The position numbers and the translations under genes were made by a program. Shown one piece after another: positions 34,554 to 44,272 of a DNA stretch of 64,000 nucleotides; position 1 is the first letter of the stretch, and each line of letters opens with the position of its first letter. The notes under the pieces are model-generated. The model had not been told where the DNA came from. It saw only the letters and a program-made list of their open reading frames with translations, and ran no database searches. The stretch is from Spirochaetales bacterium (GTDB lineage Bacteria; Spirochaetota; Spirochaetia; DSM-2461). The stretch spans positions 1-64,000 of the forward strand of contig QKAW01000030.1 in NCBI GenBank assembly GCA_003247135.1. Direction: 5' to 3'.

Positions 34554-36569
34554 CTACATAATAGCTAAATCCAGCAGGTCATTCTGCTCTCTTAACTCCC
34601 TAATAACCAAAAGTCGTTCTTTAGTCTGTTCATCTAACTCGGAATAATCATGGTGAAGTCTGTATTTTTCACTGATAAATCTGGCAACTGTAACTACAGC
34701 TTGTCGATATCTCTCTGAATCCGCTTCATCACTAATTTGATCAATTTTCATTAATCCTTCAGTTAGAGGGAACGCTTCTGACACTTTTTTGCCTAAACGA
34801 TCAAGACAATCTATAGCTTCTAGAGGTAACATTACATCATCTTTATTGTTTAAGAATTCAATAATTTTGTCTTTAGCTAAAGCTGAACCTTTATCATCTT
34901 TACCCCAATCTGCCAAAGCTTCAGCTGCTGCAAGTTGAACCATTTCACTTTCATCATTAAGTGCTTTGATTAATACATCAATAGTCTCTTTTTTAAAATC
35001 TGCTTTTGTATGTATACCTTGAATAGCCCAATACCTTATTGTCCCATTTTCACTTTCCAAATCCTGGAAAAAGGATTCTACGGAAAGATTATCATCAAAC
35101 ATTTTGTCACATACTTTAATAATTTCCTCTAATGGATTAATTTTTTTATCCCGGATAACCTCATAGGCAGTTAAACCCAGTTTTTTTGCCTGTTTTCTCA
35201 TCTCCTGTTCAGTTAAAAGTCCACCATCACATATTTCCAGCATCCAGGTCTTTAATTTGTCTCTCATTTTTAGCAATCGTTCCTGTTGCTCTTCTTCTCC
35301 AGCTAAATTATTCATCTGGTCAGGATCTTTTTTAATATCATACAATTCTTCTATAGGTTTTCTTGGCATAAAGTAGGCATTTTTCCGGTTAATATCACTA
35401 TTTAGTGTATACTCTTTCTTTGCTTCTACTTCCATACTAATATTCATCCATGGAGATTCTGTAGCACTATAAGCTGCATATCGCCACCCTTTTTGAGGGT
35501 AAAAGTTACGAATATAGATATAATTTGAATCCCTTACGGATCTAACAACTTCGCAACTATTATCAATTCGATTTCTATAGGAGTAATTCTCATCCTTTAC
35601 TTCATTATCTCGTAAATTCAGAAAATCTCGCCCCTGTATATGCTCCGGAATTTCAGCTCCCCCTAGAGCTAATGTAGCTGTTGTTATATCTATAAAGTCA
35701 ACTCCTCCATATTCAACTTTACCTGCTGTATAACCTTTAACCATATGCTGATATTTTTGTGGAACTCGTACAATTAATGGAACCCTTGTACCTTCATCCC
35801 ACATATTAAACTTACCTTGAGGCATGCCCATTCCATTATCACCAAAGAAAAATATTATAGTTTCTTCATATAGACCATCTTCTTTTAATTTATTTATAGT
35901 TTCGCCAACCATTCTATCCATAGCAGTGATACATTCGTGATATTGGCCCCATACTTCCCGAATATCCGGAGTATCTGGATGATAGGATGGAATTGTTAAC
36001 TTACTTCTGTCTCTATAATCTTCTGATCTAGTTCTAGGTATAAATGTCTCTCTATGAAGAGTCGCATTATTAGGATATCCATATCTTGACTGATGTGTTA
36101 CAGCATAAGTATTTTGGAAGAAAAAAGGTTTTCCTTCTGGTCTATTATTCCATTTCTCTGACATTTTATTGGTAATATCTATAGTATCTAATGCATAATT
36201 TACATCCAGTACAGTATCCCAACCTCTGATCATATCTCCATTATATCTCTCAACAAAATTATAATCTGTTTTATTAATAGCTGTATAATAGTTTTGATCC
36301 TGGAGATATTTAGAAAAAATTTCAATATTCTCTGGAATAGCTACATGGCTTCTATGATTCCCAACACCAGCAGTTGGTGGATACAACCCGAGGGCCAATG
36401 TTGTTCTGGCTGCTGAACAAACAGGAGCTACACTGGAACAATTTTCATATCGAATTCCTTCCTTAGCAAGCTTATCAAGATTTGGTGTGAAGGCATCAAT
36501 ATCACCATAACACCCCAGATTGGGACACATATCCTCAGCCATTAGCCACAAAATATTTGGTTTATTCAT
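34554..36569 (-). CDS. cytoplasmic sulfatase with C-terminal HEAT-repeat region
   Basis: 671 residues of the formylglycine-dependent arylsulfatase family. Starts NILWLMAEDM with the metal-ligand Asp13. The active-site motif is CSAAR (Cys51-Arg55), which must be oxidised to formylglycine by a maturase not present in this window. FFGDNGMG and GRDFLNL follow. Residues about 520-640 contain HEAT-like helical repeats (RYWAIQGIHTKADF, MVQLAAAEALADWG), which many sulfatases of this kind share. No signal peptide is present, so it removes sulfate from imported sulfated sugars, plausibly the same glycans served by the fucosidase. AGGAG precedes the ATG. An AraC regulator gene lies just upstream. Confidence 0.9.
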   Translation of the reverse strand: MNKPNILWLMAEDMCPNLGCYGDIDAFTPNLDKLAKEGIRYENCSSVAPVCSAARTTLALGLYPPTAGVGNHRSHVAIPENIEIFSKYLQDQNYYTAINKTDYNFVERYNGDMIRGWDTVLDVNYALDTIDITNKMSEKWNNRPEGKPFFFQNTYAVTHQSRYGYPNNATLHRETFIPRTRSEDYRDRSKLTIPSYHPDTPDIREVWGQYHECITAMDRMVGETINKLKEDGLYEETIIFFFGDNGMGMPQGKFNMWDEGTRVPLIVRVPQKYQHMVKGYTAGKVEYGGVDFIDITTATLALGGAEIPEHIQGRDFLNLRDNEVKDENYSYRNRIDNSCEVVRSVRDSNYIYIRNFYPQKGWRYAAYSATESPWMNISMEVEAKKEYTLNSDINRKNAYFMPRKPIEELYDIKKDPDQMNNLAGEEEQQERLLKMRDKLKTWMLEICDGGLLTEQEMRKQAKKLGLTAYEVIRDKKINPLEEIIKVCDKMFDDNLSVESFFQDLESENGTIRYWAIQGIHTKADFKKETIDVLIKALNDESEMVQLAAAEALADWGKDDKGSALAKDKIIEFLNNKDDVMLPLEAIDCLDRLGKKVSEAFPLTEGLMKIDQISDEADSERYRQAVVTVARFISEKYRLHHDYSELDEQTKERLLVIRELREQNDLLDLAIM

Positions 36570-36678
36570 TTCTAATCTCCTGTTGTAATAAATAAAATTA
36601 TTATACTCTTATTAATTAAATAAATAGATAGATAAAAAGAGCCATTTTACAGGACAAAATTGAACTAAATAGAAAGTT

Positions 36679-37500
36679 CTAAAATTTATTTTGTTTTCGA
36701 TACTCTCCCGGTTTCACTCCTGTGTGTTTTTTAAATATTCTTGAGAAATAGACAGAATCCTCATAGCCACAAATTTCTGCAATTTTATATATTTTCATTA
36801 TAGGATCAAAAACCAGTAATCTTTTAGCTTTGTTAATTCTTAGTTCAGTAAAATACTGAATTGGAGTAGTCTGAAAATGCTTCTGAAACATACGGCATAA
36901 ATAGGACTCTGAAATATTATAGAGCTTACTTAGTTGATGCAACGTTAAATTGACAGTCAAATTTTGACTCATATAACTGGTTATCTTAGAGATTTTAAAA
37001 TTGTCTGAAATATAGTCTAATCCTGTACTGGCAATATTAATTTCGCAAAGAAGCTCATATAGTACAGATACTGCTCTAATTTGACTAGATGGAGAACCTT
37101 CTCTAATTAAAGTAATTATTGTATCCCACTTAGAAATTCCTATACTTGCTGGAACCTTGTCTGTAATAAAGAATTGATAATCAAAACTCAGAGGAATATC
37201 TTTTCCATTAAAACTGAGCCAATTTACAACCCAATCCTCTGTGCCAGTATTTTTGTAATATTGAGGTTCTCCGGGAGCCCAAAGGATGAACATATCCGGT
37301 TTTACCTTATATTCCAAACCATTGTGAATAATGTAACCATTGCCAGATATACATTGCATTATTAAATAATAATCGACACCATTATCCCTTTTTAAATCCC
37401 ATTGATCCCAATCAACTGCTAATGAATTTATTCTAATAGGTAATTTTTTTATCTGTTCTGTCATAATTGGAATAACAGCATCTCTAGCCACTTTTACCAC
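36679..37500 (-). CDS. AraC-family transcriptional regulator
   Basis: 273 residues. The N-terminal 160 form an AraC cupin-like sensing domain (GNGYIIHNGLEYKVKPDMFILW). The C-terminal double helix-turn-helix is LHQLSKLYNISESYLCRMFQ and IAEICGYEDSVYFSRIFKKH, then TGVKPGEYR. It lies 109 bases upstream of the sulfatase gene on the same strand and probably activates it. The start is uncertain: a GTG at 37500 and a GTG three codons later (37491), which has AGGTGG 5 bases ahead of it, are both possible. Confidence 0.88.
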   Translation of the reverse strand: MVKVARDAVIPIMTEQIKKLPIRINSLAVDWDQWDLKRDNGVDYYLIMQCISGNGYIIHNGLEYKVKPDMFILWAPGEPQYYKNTGTEDWVVNWLSFNGKDIPLSFDYQFFITDKVPASIGISKWDTIITLIREGSPSSQIRAVSVLYELLCEINIASTGLDYISDNFKISKITSYMSQNLTVNLTLHQLSKLYNISESYLCRMFQKHFQTTPIQYFTELRINKAKRLLVFDPIMKIYKIAEICGYEDSVYFSRIFKKHTGVKPGEYRKQNKF

Positions 37501-37548
37501 CTATCTATAAAAATCAGGATTAAAAATTACTTTATAAATTAAAAAATA

Positions 37549-37630
37549 CTAAAACTCAAGATTTTTTTCTATATAACGATTTCTGTATTCACCAGGTGTA
37601 ATATTATGTAATTGATTGAACAATCCCATG
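37549..37630 (-). pseudogene. C-terminal fragment of another AraC-family gene
   Basis: The minus strand from about 37630 to the TAG at 37549-37551 reads LFNQLHNITPGEYRNRY followed by IEKNLEF. This is the last part of an AraC DNA-binding domain (compare TGVKPGEYR in the intact neighbour). The rest of the gene is missing: the opposite strand from about 37612 is antitoxin-like. It marks a deletion or recombination junction at the edge of the Wadjet region. Confidence 0.75.
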
Positions 37631-37842
37631 GATCTGCAATTGCCATATTAAACAATAATAAACCTACAGCTTATCTTGTTCCAGCAGAAACTTATGAAAA
37701 AATGATGGAACTACTCTCAGATATAAAACTAAGCTTCTCAGGATATAGACTTGCATATCAGGTCATTAATAATGAATTAATATTTTACTTAATGCTATTG
37801 GGAAACGAGAAAAAAAAGGAATTATATATCATAAGAGGATGA
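37612..37842 (+). pseudogene. remnant of a toxin-antitoxin pair, truncated antitoxin fused to toxin tail
   Basis: 76 codons read from a TTG with no ribosome-binding site. The first 45 residues match the end of a Phd/YefM-type antitoxin (AILNNNKPTAYLVPAETYEK, 20 residues). The rest matches the end of a RelE/StbE-type toxin (SGYRLAYQVINNELIFYLML, then GNEKKKELY). The antitoxin N-terminal DNA-binding part and most of the toxin are gone, so an internal deletion has joined the two genes. It is probably inactive. It lies between the AraC fragment and jetD. Confidence 0.8.
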
Positions 37843-37872
37843 AAGATTATCATGATTTCGTGTAATTTTTAT

Positions 37873-38982
37873 TCACTGCCGAACATTCTCCTGCTCCAAC
37901 CTTAGTTGATAACCATCACAAAAAAGTGATTTATAAATCTCATTCTCCTGGGGAGTTAAAAAATTTAGTTCAATCATTTTAAAGCCAGTAATGTTAATTA
38001 CGAGATCTCTATAGGCATTGAGGGTTTCAAAGTCCATATAAATTGACTCAACCTGTGGATAGAATTGACGCAAACTGCTTAAAATTTCATAACCTGTTGG
38101 ATCAATGTCCCCCCAGTAGTAAATATTACTTCTTTTTATAAAATCAATCCCCTGAAGTCTGGTTACAGCCTTTCCCTGCCCCCAAATTACCACAGAATCA
38201 GAAACTGACCTGAAAAGCAGATAGTTTGTCCGGTTTTCCACGATATAAACATTTTGGGGTTCGGAGTGTAAATTTTTTATCTCTCTATATGGTAAAACCA
38301 ACTCCGAAAAACCATTTAATTTCAGGTTTTTATCAAGGCTTCTTATATATATGTAAAAATTATCATCAACCTTTAATCCGTATCTTTTAGAAAATTCCTT
38401 TTCTTCTGAGTCTGTTTTTCCTTTATCTAGCAGAACTTGATCTAAAAGTGTGGATAAAAAAGAGCTATTATTCTCTATAAACTTTGTGTGAACATCTATG
38501 GGTAACTCTCTAATGTAAAAGTCGGAAACAGAATTATTTATAAAATAATCCAGTACTTTTATACTATCATCAATAATATCCTGATTATTTATAAACAGCA
38601 TTGGATTTGTTATTATCAAACTTTCTAATTGGTATACCCTGAGTTTATTGGTATTTATGATAAATTTGCTAACTGCATCTTCCATACCTATAAATTTCAG
38701 GTAATCTGTGTCAGTATAAAAAATAATGTTAGAAATAAATGTCTGAACACCTTCATGTTTGGTATTCATCGATATCGTCTCCAGGGCATATCCGAAACCC
38801 AAAACATCCCGAGAGTTATTATAAAGGTTCTTCATACCTTCAAGCCTTTTAAAAAGTGATAATTTTACTCCCTTATCCCCCTTAATAACTAAAGGAAATA
38901 TTGTTGTTTCCTGTAATATTGATGATAAATAGTTTGGAAACTGTTTAAAGGCTTTTTCTTTTATCTCCTCAGAGTTTATCAT
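37873..38982 (-). CDS. jetD: Wadjet JetD, Toprim-domain nuclease subunit
   Basis: 369 residues. The C-terminal part carries a Toprim domain like topoisomerase VI: VYIVENRTNYLLF with the catalytic Glu, and YYWGDIDPTGYEILSSL with the metal-binding DxD. The N-terminal half matches the DUF3322-type region of JetD. In Wadjet type I, JetD cuts small circular DNA once the SMC complex has extruded it as a loop. It overlaps jetC by 14 bases and is last in the operon. Order and subunit sizes leave little doubt about the assignment. Confidence 0.9.
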   Translation of the reverse strand: MINSEEIKEKAFKQFPNYLSSILQETTIFPLVIKGDKGVKLSLFKRLEGMKNLYNNSRDVLGFGYALETISMNTKHEGVQTFISNIIFYTDTDYLKFIGMEDAVSKFIINTNKLRVYQLESLIITNPMLFINNQDIIDDSIKVLDYFINNSVSDFYIRELPIDVHTKFIENNSSFLSTLLDQVLLDKGKTDSEEKEFSKRYGLKVDDNFYIYIRSLDKNLKLNGFSELVLPYREIKNLHSEPQNVYIVENRTNYLLFRSVSDSVVIWGQGKAVTRLQGIDFIKRSNIYYWGDIDPTGYEILSSLRQFYPQVESIYMDFETLNAYRDLVINITGFKMIELNFLTPQENEIYKSLFCDGYQLRLEQENVRQ

Positions 38983-41900
38983 TTTTAAACTTCTCTTTGT
39001 TCTCTCTGAACTCTTTTAACTCCATATTGTATACCATTGTTTTATTTCCACTCCCGGTCTCTACATATTGAACAGAGTCTATATACTCCTCTACAAGACT
39101 AATTCTATCCAGAGGTGTTACGACCATAAGCTGGAGATCAAGTTTTTTAAATAAATTCATTGCAAACCGGGAATTGGATGGGTCTACCTTACTAAAGGCC
39201 TCATCAACCACAACAAATTTAAATGAGTTACCTCTGGATTCAAGCCCAAACTGATATGCAATAGCCGATGCCAAAACTGTGTAGGCTAATTTTGCCTTCT
39301 CACCTCCGGATAGGCTCTGGGAATCCTGATAAACCTGTTTTAGAGCCCCATCTTCTATAAATCTCTCCTCTGCAGAGAAATTTAACCAGTTACGAACATC
39401 CAGAACTTTTTTTCTTATATTGTCATCATCTTTTAATTTAGTCAGAAGCTTTCTTGATTTTTCAAAAAAGAGCTCCATTTCCGAAAATTCACCACTTGCC
39501 AGTTTGTATGCATCTGCAAAAGTATTCTTCAGATCCCTCTGGAAGTCTCTTATAAAAACATCCTTTGAATTTTCACTATTAAGGGTTAAGTATGTACCTG
39601 GGTTCTCCTGATATCTTATACCTTTTAAAGACCGGTTTAGCTCAAGTAGACTCTCTTTAATTAATGTTAACTCATCATGGAGGGTCTGCTGAAAACTTGC
39701 CATATCCTCCATTACTCTCTGGTTCAGAAACTCTTTAAATCTTTTTCTGTACTTTGGCAGGTCATTTTTTAAAACTCTTTTATATAGCTCAGTAAAGTCA
39801 TTTAAATAATTTATATCCGGTTTTAAATCCCTTATATCCTCACTCCATGATGGATACTTTATAATAATATCCTTACTTGGATTTATAAAAGATGCCATAG
39901 AGTTTATTACAGCTGAGTGTGCAGTCTCCCTCTTGTTCTGCAAGTTCCTTATAGTTTGCTGAATTGAGTCTTTAAACTCATCAAGCTTATTAATATCCTC
40001 TTTAAAAACTTTTTTAAAATCACTATGGAGTTTATCCAGAGTTTTTTTATTCTCATCATTAATAGTATAGCTTTCAATAATAGTAATTAAACGGTTTTTA
40101 TCTCTAACACTGTTTTCTATGCTGTTCTCCAAAACTCCTATTGCTCTGTTCAACTCCATCTCCAGTGTTTTTAACTCACTCTCACGATCTTTTAACAGAG
40201 TTAATTTACTCTCAAGTTTATATAGATCAGTAGCCATGGCTAATATTTCATCTCTACTTTTAGACAGTGTAATAAGTTCTCCCTCATACTCCTTATAATC
40301 AATATTTTCATAGCTGTAGTTATTTAATGTAGATATAACCTTTATATTATCGCTACATCTTTTTAACTCTTCCATTAGATTAGCTAATTCACTGTTTTTC
40401 TGGTCAATATCTGCAATTAGTGAGTTTATACTTTTTTCCAGTTTTGCTCTTTTCTTTAAATTGTCCCAACCTAGCACAAAACTGTTAAAATTTCTGTCAT
40501 CCTTCTCATGTCTATCGCCCCTTTTTATTAAACCATTTGAAGTTAGGGCATAATCCAATCTTGAGAATTGAGTTAAATCATTTGTACACCTGTAATTAAA
40601 ATTATCGTACAGCATACTTGTTATCCACTCTTTAAATGGGGATGTGGATTTTACTGTAACTTTATTTATTAAAGAGTCATCCTCAATTTTACTGTTAAAA
40701 CGTAAATTACCTGCATTTGCTTTAAAGTAGACAATTCTTCCCTTTAGATTATTCTCATTAATAAAACTATTTACTCTGCTATAGATTGATGGATCAACAA
40801 TTAAAGATAGTGCAAAAGAGTGCAAAACTCTCTCTATACTCTTCTCCCATAAACTCTCCTCTTCCCGGACTCTGATGCACTCACCAACAAAGGGTATATC
40901 ATGGGTTTTTAATTTTAAACCTTCAACTATCCTCTCTCTAATTTCAATATTTTTTAAAGGTATATTACTATCTCTGTTTTTTAATGAGTTAAATTCAGAC
41001 TTTTGTTCATCTAATGTATTTTTAAGTAGATCTATTAATGTTCTGCTTTTATATATATCCTCCTGAAAATCCTTTTCCAGAGCAGAATATTTTATGCTTA
41101 ATTTTGCAAGTTGATTTTGAACTTCGGTATATGAGTCCAGGTCAACCGGTGCATGAATTTTTATCACTCTTCCCAGATGTTCAAACTGCTCCCAACTCCT
41201 CTTTTTATCCCGTATTTTATCCTTTAAATTGGCTATATTAGCATCCAGACTTCTTAACTGTTCTGCACTAGTATTAGAATCTATTGTTCGCTGTGTCTCT
41301 CTAATCTGATTGGAAAGAGTCTCAAAATCCTTTAATATCTGGTTCAGGCAGTATGTTTTATTCTCCAGTTCACCTTTAAGGCTACTCTCCTGAAAATTTA
41401 TAAATTCAAGTTTTTTACTGGACTCAAAGTATAAGAACAGTTTAATTTTATCATCAAAACCCAACAACTCATCAAAGTACCTTTGATACTTCTCCCCTCT
41501 GGATTTAATATTTTGAAGCATTTCAAGCTCAAGTTCTGCCTTCTCTATAAGTTTCTGGGTATTTAAAAGGTGAAGAAAATTCTGATAGACACCATCAAAT
41601 TTTTCTTGAGCCCTACCCTTTTCCAGCATGTGATTTCTAATAAAATCATTTATATTGCCTAAAACCTTAACACCAACAGTTTGAGAGAACAAATTTAGTG
41701 CTTTTTCGGATTTAAAACCAAACTTTTTAATAAATAGTGCTGAGTACTGTTTAAATGAATCAAAAAATTTTGCACCGGCTTTTGTTAACCTTCTCTTATA
41801 CTCACCACTGTTATCGAAAGGCAGAATATCTCTATTAATCTCCAGTGGGGAATCGCATATAAAATATACACTGTTAAGACCATTATTGTTAAAATACCGA

Positions 41901-42304
41901 ATCTGCCCAAGGGTAACAAAAGAGTTATTTATTTTGTTATTAAATACTCCTGTAATAATTGAGTATGTATTTTTATCACGTAGATTCTGAACCTTTACAA
42001 AACTACTATCCTCATCTTTAATATTTCCATAGGCCCCTAGAACATAACTCTCTTCTGTTCTCTCTCTTCTTCTCTCTGCACCTGATGACTGGTTGTAGTG
42101 CCTAACATTTGGGGGAACTAAAAGTGTATTTATAACATCAACTATAGTGGTCTTCCCGGAACCGTTTGCCCCGGTAAGTAAGGAAGATTTTCCCTTGGGT
42201 TCAATTTTCCATAGAGAGTCAAAAGTACCCCAATTCAGGAATTCACTATATAAAAATCTGAATCCGCCATTGGGTTCTTCATCAAATAGTGGCAAGATAC
42301 TCAT
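38969..42304 (-). CDS. jetC: Wadjet JetC, SMC-like ATPase
   Basis: 1111 residues, the motor of the complex (also called MksB). Walker A is TGANGSGKTT at about 44-53. Long coiled coils occupy about 280-500 and 650-850, with a hinge region between (about 480-600). Near the C-terminus come the signature LSGGEKAKLAYTVLASAIAY and Walker B FVVVDEAFSK. SMC-type ATP use drives loop extrusion on plasmid DNA. It overlaps jetB by 23 bases and jetD by 14, so translation is coupled. GAGGAG precedes its ATG. Confidence 0.93.
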   Translation of the reverse strand: MSILPLFDEEPNGGFRFLYSEFLNWGTFDSLWKIEPKGKSSLLTGANGSGKTTIVDVINTLLVPPNVRHYNQSSGAERRRERTEESYVLGAYGNIKDEDSSFVKVQNLRDKNTYSIITGVFNNKINNSFVTLGQIRYFNNNGLNSVYFICDSPLEINRDILPFDNSGEYKRRLTKAGAKFFDSFKQYSALFIKKFGFKSEKALNLFSQTVGVKVLGNINDFIRNHMLEKGRAQEKFDGVYQNFLHLLNTQKLIEKAELELEMLQNIKSRGEKYQRYFDELLGFDDKIKLFLYFESSKKLEFINFQESSLKGELENKTYCLNQILKDFETLSNQIRETQRTIDSNTSAEQLRSLDANIANLKDKIRDKKRSWEQFEHLGRVIKIHAPVDLDSYTEVQNQLAKLSIKYSALEKDFQEDIYKSRTLIDLLKNTLDEQKSEFNSLKNRDSNIPLKNIEIRERIVEGLKLKTHDIPFVGECIRVREEESLWEKSIERVLHSFALSLIVDPSIYSRVNSFINENNLKGRIVYFKANAGNLRFNSKIEDDSLINKVTVKSTSPFKEWITSMLYDNFNYRCTNDLTQFSRLDYALTSNGLIKRGDRHEKDDRNFNSFVLGWDNLKKRAKLEKSINSLIADIDQKNSELANLMEELKRCSDNIKVISTLNNYSYENIDYKEYEGELITLSKSRDEILAMATDLYKLESKLTLLKDRESELKTLEMELNRAIGVLENSIENSVRDKNRLITIIESYTINDENKKTLDKLHSDFKKVFKEDINKLDEFKDSIQQTIRNLQNKRETAHSAVINSMASFINPSKDIIIKYPSWSEDIRDLKPDINYLNDFTELYKRVLKNDLPKYRKRFKEFLNQRVMEDMASFQQTLHDELTLIKESLLELNRSLKGIRYQENPGTYLTLNSENSKDVFIRDFQRDLKNTFADAYKLASGEFSEMELFFEKSRKLLTKLKDDDNIRKKVLDVRNWLNFSAEERFIEDGALKQVYQDSQSLSGGEKAKLAYTVLASAIAYQFGLESRGNSFKFVVVDEAFSKVDPSNSRFAMNLFKKLDLQLMVVTPLDRISLVEEYIDSVQYVETGSGNKTMVYNMELKEFRENKEKFKNDKL

Positions 42305-42848
42305 TTAATCTCCTCTTAAACTCTTCCATAAATTGCGGATTAATTTTTGCTCTAATTATTCCCATAACCTTATAAAGTGTTCCACTTCCGCTATTTATAA
42401 CTTTAAGGAATCCCATTTTTACAACAGCATTGATATATCTTTCAAGCTCTTTTAATAACCGAACTTCATCTTTTTTCTCTTTAAAGTAGACTTCAACCAA
42501 CTCTTTTATATCTTCTATTGTTAGATATAGGTCAGCTTCATCGGTTCCTTTTAAATCAAAAGACTCCAACTCTTCTCTAATAATAACAAGTAATAATGAT
42601 ACCTCAAAACTAAGGGGGTGTCTTTTAATTAAACGAGGCACACTATCCTCCTGATTTTCTGTCTCAATCTGTTCCAGATATGCAAATCCATCGGTTTCAT
42701 GGAGTGAAAGAGCAAGTCCCAGGGGAGAAAAATACTCTAAAATTTGGGATTTTGTATTAATTAACTCCTGCCAATGGGGGTCATCATAATAGATTGTGCC
42801 TGTTAAAAGTTTAATTAATATGTTCGAATTCAATCTCTCTAGCTGCAA
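42282..42848 (-). CDS. jetB: Wadjet JetB, KITE-like subunit
   Basis: 188 residues with winged-helix character, of the DUF4194 family (MksE). The stretch SPLGLALSLHETDGFAYLEQ is typical. It bridges JetA and JetC in the extruding complex. The start is TTG at 42848, overlapping the jetA stop by 10 bases; GGAG lies 8 bases ahead. No ATG is available before the conserved N-terminus. Confidence 0.88.
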   Translation of the reverse strand: MQLERLNSNILIKLLTGTIYYDDPHWQELINTKSQILEYFSPLGLALSLHETDGFAYLEQIETENQEDSVPRLIKRHPLSFEVSLLLVIIREELESFDLKGTDEADLYLTIEDIKELVEVYFKEKKDEVRLLKELERYINAVVKMGFLKVINSGSGTLYKVMGIIRAKINPQFMEEFKRRLNEYLATI

Positions 42849-44272
42849 AATAGTATCTCCGGGAGTTCTATGGTTTTTACTTTATCTTCAATCTGATAAC
42901 TTATTGCAATTTTTTTCTCAGGTATGATTGAATACCTGGAATTTGAAGATGCAATATCAAAATATGTTAATATCTCTTCAAGCCCGTATTTTACCGGTTT
43001 ATCCAGAACCAATTGGCTTAGATATACTCTATCTCTACATTTTAAACTGTTTTTAATAACTTTTAAAACCTCTTCTCTCTCTATAGAGTGGAAAGAGAAC
43101 AATTTTGCAAAATCAGTAATTGATCTGGTCTGTAACTCAGGCATCTCATAAACTTTTGTAATCTGTGGGAGTGTTAATGGTCTCTCCATTGGAAGATAGA
43201 TATCCGGCTCCCCATCTATATACATAAAATCTTTTTCATTTATATTTAAATCACTTCTACTCTGTAAAATTGTTGTTTTTATATCCTGTATAAGGGAATT
43301 TAGCATTTTATTCTCCCTTTTCTTAGGATCAGACAAAACTCTATTGAGTTTTGCGGCTAATTTATGGTTTGTAGCCAGAACTTTTTGCCCAGAGTCATGA
43401 AGATATTTTTTTAAATTCATTAGAAACCTATCCTCATGAAGATTACTATCTTTAAGATTCTCATAAATCTGGCTAACCATTTTACCTATATTATCACTTC
43501 CCATATCGGATATTAAGAAATTCCAGAAACCTGAAAAGCTTCTTCCCTGGGCAGAATCAAGCAGTTCCGAGTATCCGTCCAGAGTTGCCCCGAGAAGTTC
43601 CCCTCTTGAGTCCTCTTTTAACCCCTTTATGTAAAAATTATGAACAAGATTTCTAAAGTTATCATCTACTGATTTAAATTCAGACAGAAGCTCTCTGGCT
43701 GCCATTGAAACCTGATAAAATCTCTCCTCTATTTGAAATGAATTCAATGTTTTTACCTTTCCGCTTATCTCAATCTCCCTGATTTCAGAATCTATTTTTC
43801 TTTTTTCCTCTTTTAATTCCCTAATCCGATCCTCAGGGTTCTCATTTACTCCTGTAGAAAGCTCCTCTAGGAGTCTGTAAATATTGTTAAATCTTGACTC
43901 TGTGCCTACGTACTCTTTTGGGTTTAACTCTTCCATCCACTTAAGAGCTCTTTCCGAGTCCGATGTCAGTTCTAAAAACATCTCGCCATCTCTGGTATAA
44001 AATCTTCTTAGAAGCCTAAAATCCTCACTACACCACTGTTCAATAAGTTTTTTACCATACTCTTCAACACTCTGCATTTCTGGTATTTCCCATGTTATCT
44101 CTTCAAGATGATTAATTAATTTAACTATTAAGTCATTAAATTCTACTGTAGTATTGTGGTTAACTTTAAACTCTTTATATATAAAGGATAAGTATAGAGG
44201 GGCTGATCTGCTTTTAAGCAACTTAAGTAGATAGTTATTTTCGAATCTATGTTTTAATGTGTAATAATCCAA
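42839..44272 (-). CDS. jetA: Wadjet JetA, kleisin-like subunit
   Basis: 477 residues of the DUF3375 family (MksF). The start SRSAPLYLSFIYKEFK and later LTSDSERALKWMEEL match the family. A central helical region (about 165-330) follows. JetA is the kleisin that closes the SMC ring. The start codon is TTG (44270-44272), directly after the TAA stop of the EFR1 gene with no intervening base, and no separate ribosome-binding site is clear. This implies that translation depends on the upstream gene. Confidence 0.88.
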   Translation of the reverse strand: MDYYTLKHRFENNYLLKLLKSRSAPLYLSFIYKEFKVNHNTTVEFNDLIVKLINHLEEITWEIPEMQSVEEYGKKLIEQWCSEDFRLLRRFYTRDGEMFLELTSDSERALKWMEELNPKEYVGTESRFNNIYRLLEELSTGVNENPEDRIRELKEEKRKIDSEIREIEISGKVKTLNSFQIEERFYQVSMAARELLSEFKSVDDNFRNLVHNFYIKGLKEDSRGELLGATLDGYSELLDSAQGRSFSGFWNFLISDMGSDNIGKMVSQIYENLKDSNLHEDRFLMNLKKYLHDSGQKVLATNHKLAAKLNRVLSDPKKRENKMLNSLIQDIKTTILQSRSDLNINEKDFMYIDGEPDIYLPMERPLTLPQITKVYEMPELQTRSITDFAKLFSFHSIEREEVLKVIKNSLKCRDRVYLSQLVLDKPVKYGLEEILTYFDIASSNSRYSIIPEKKIAISYQIEDKVKTIELPEILFCS

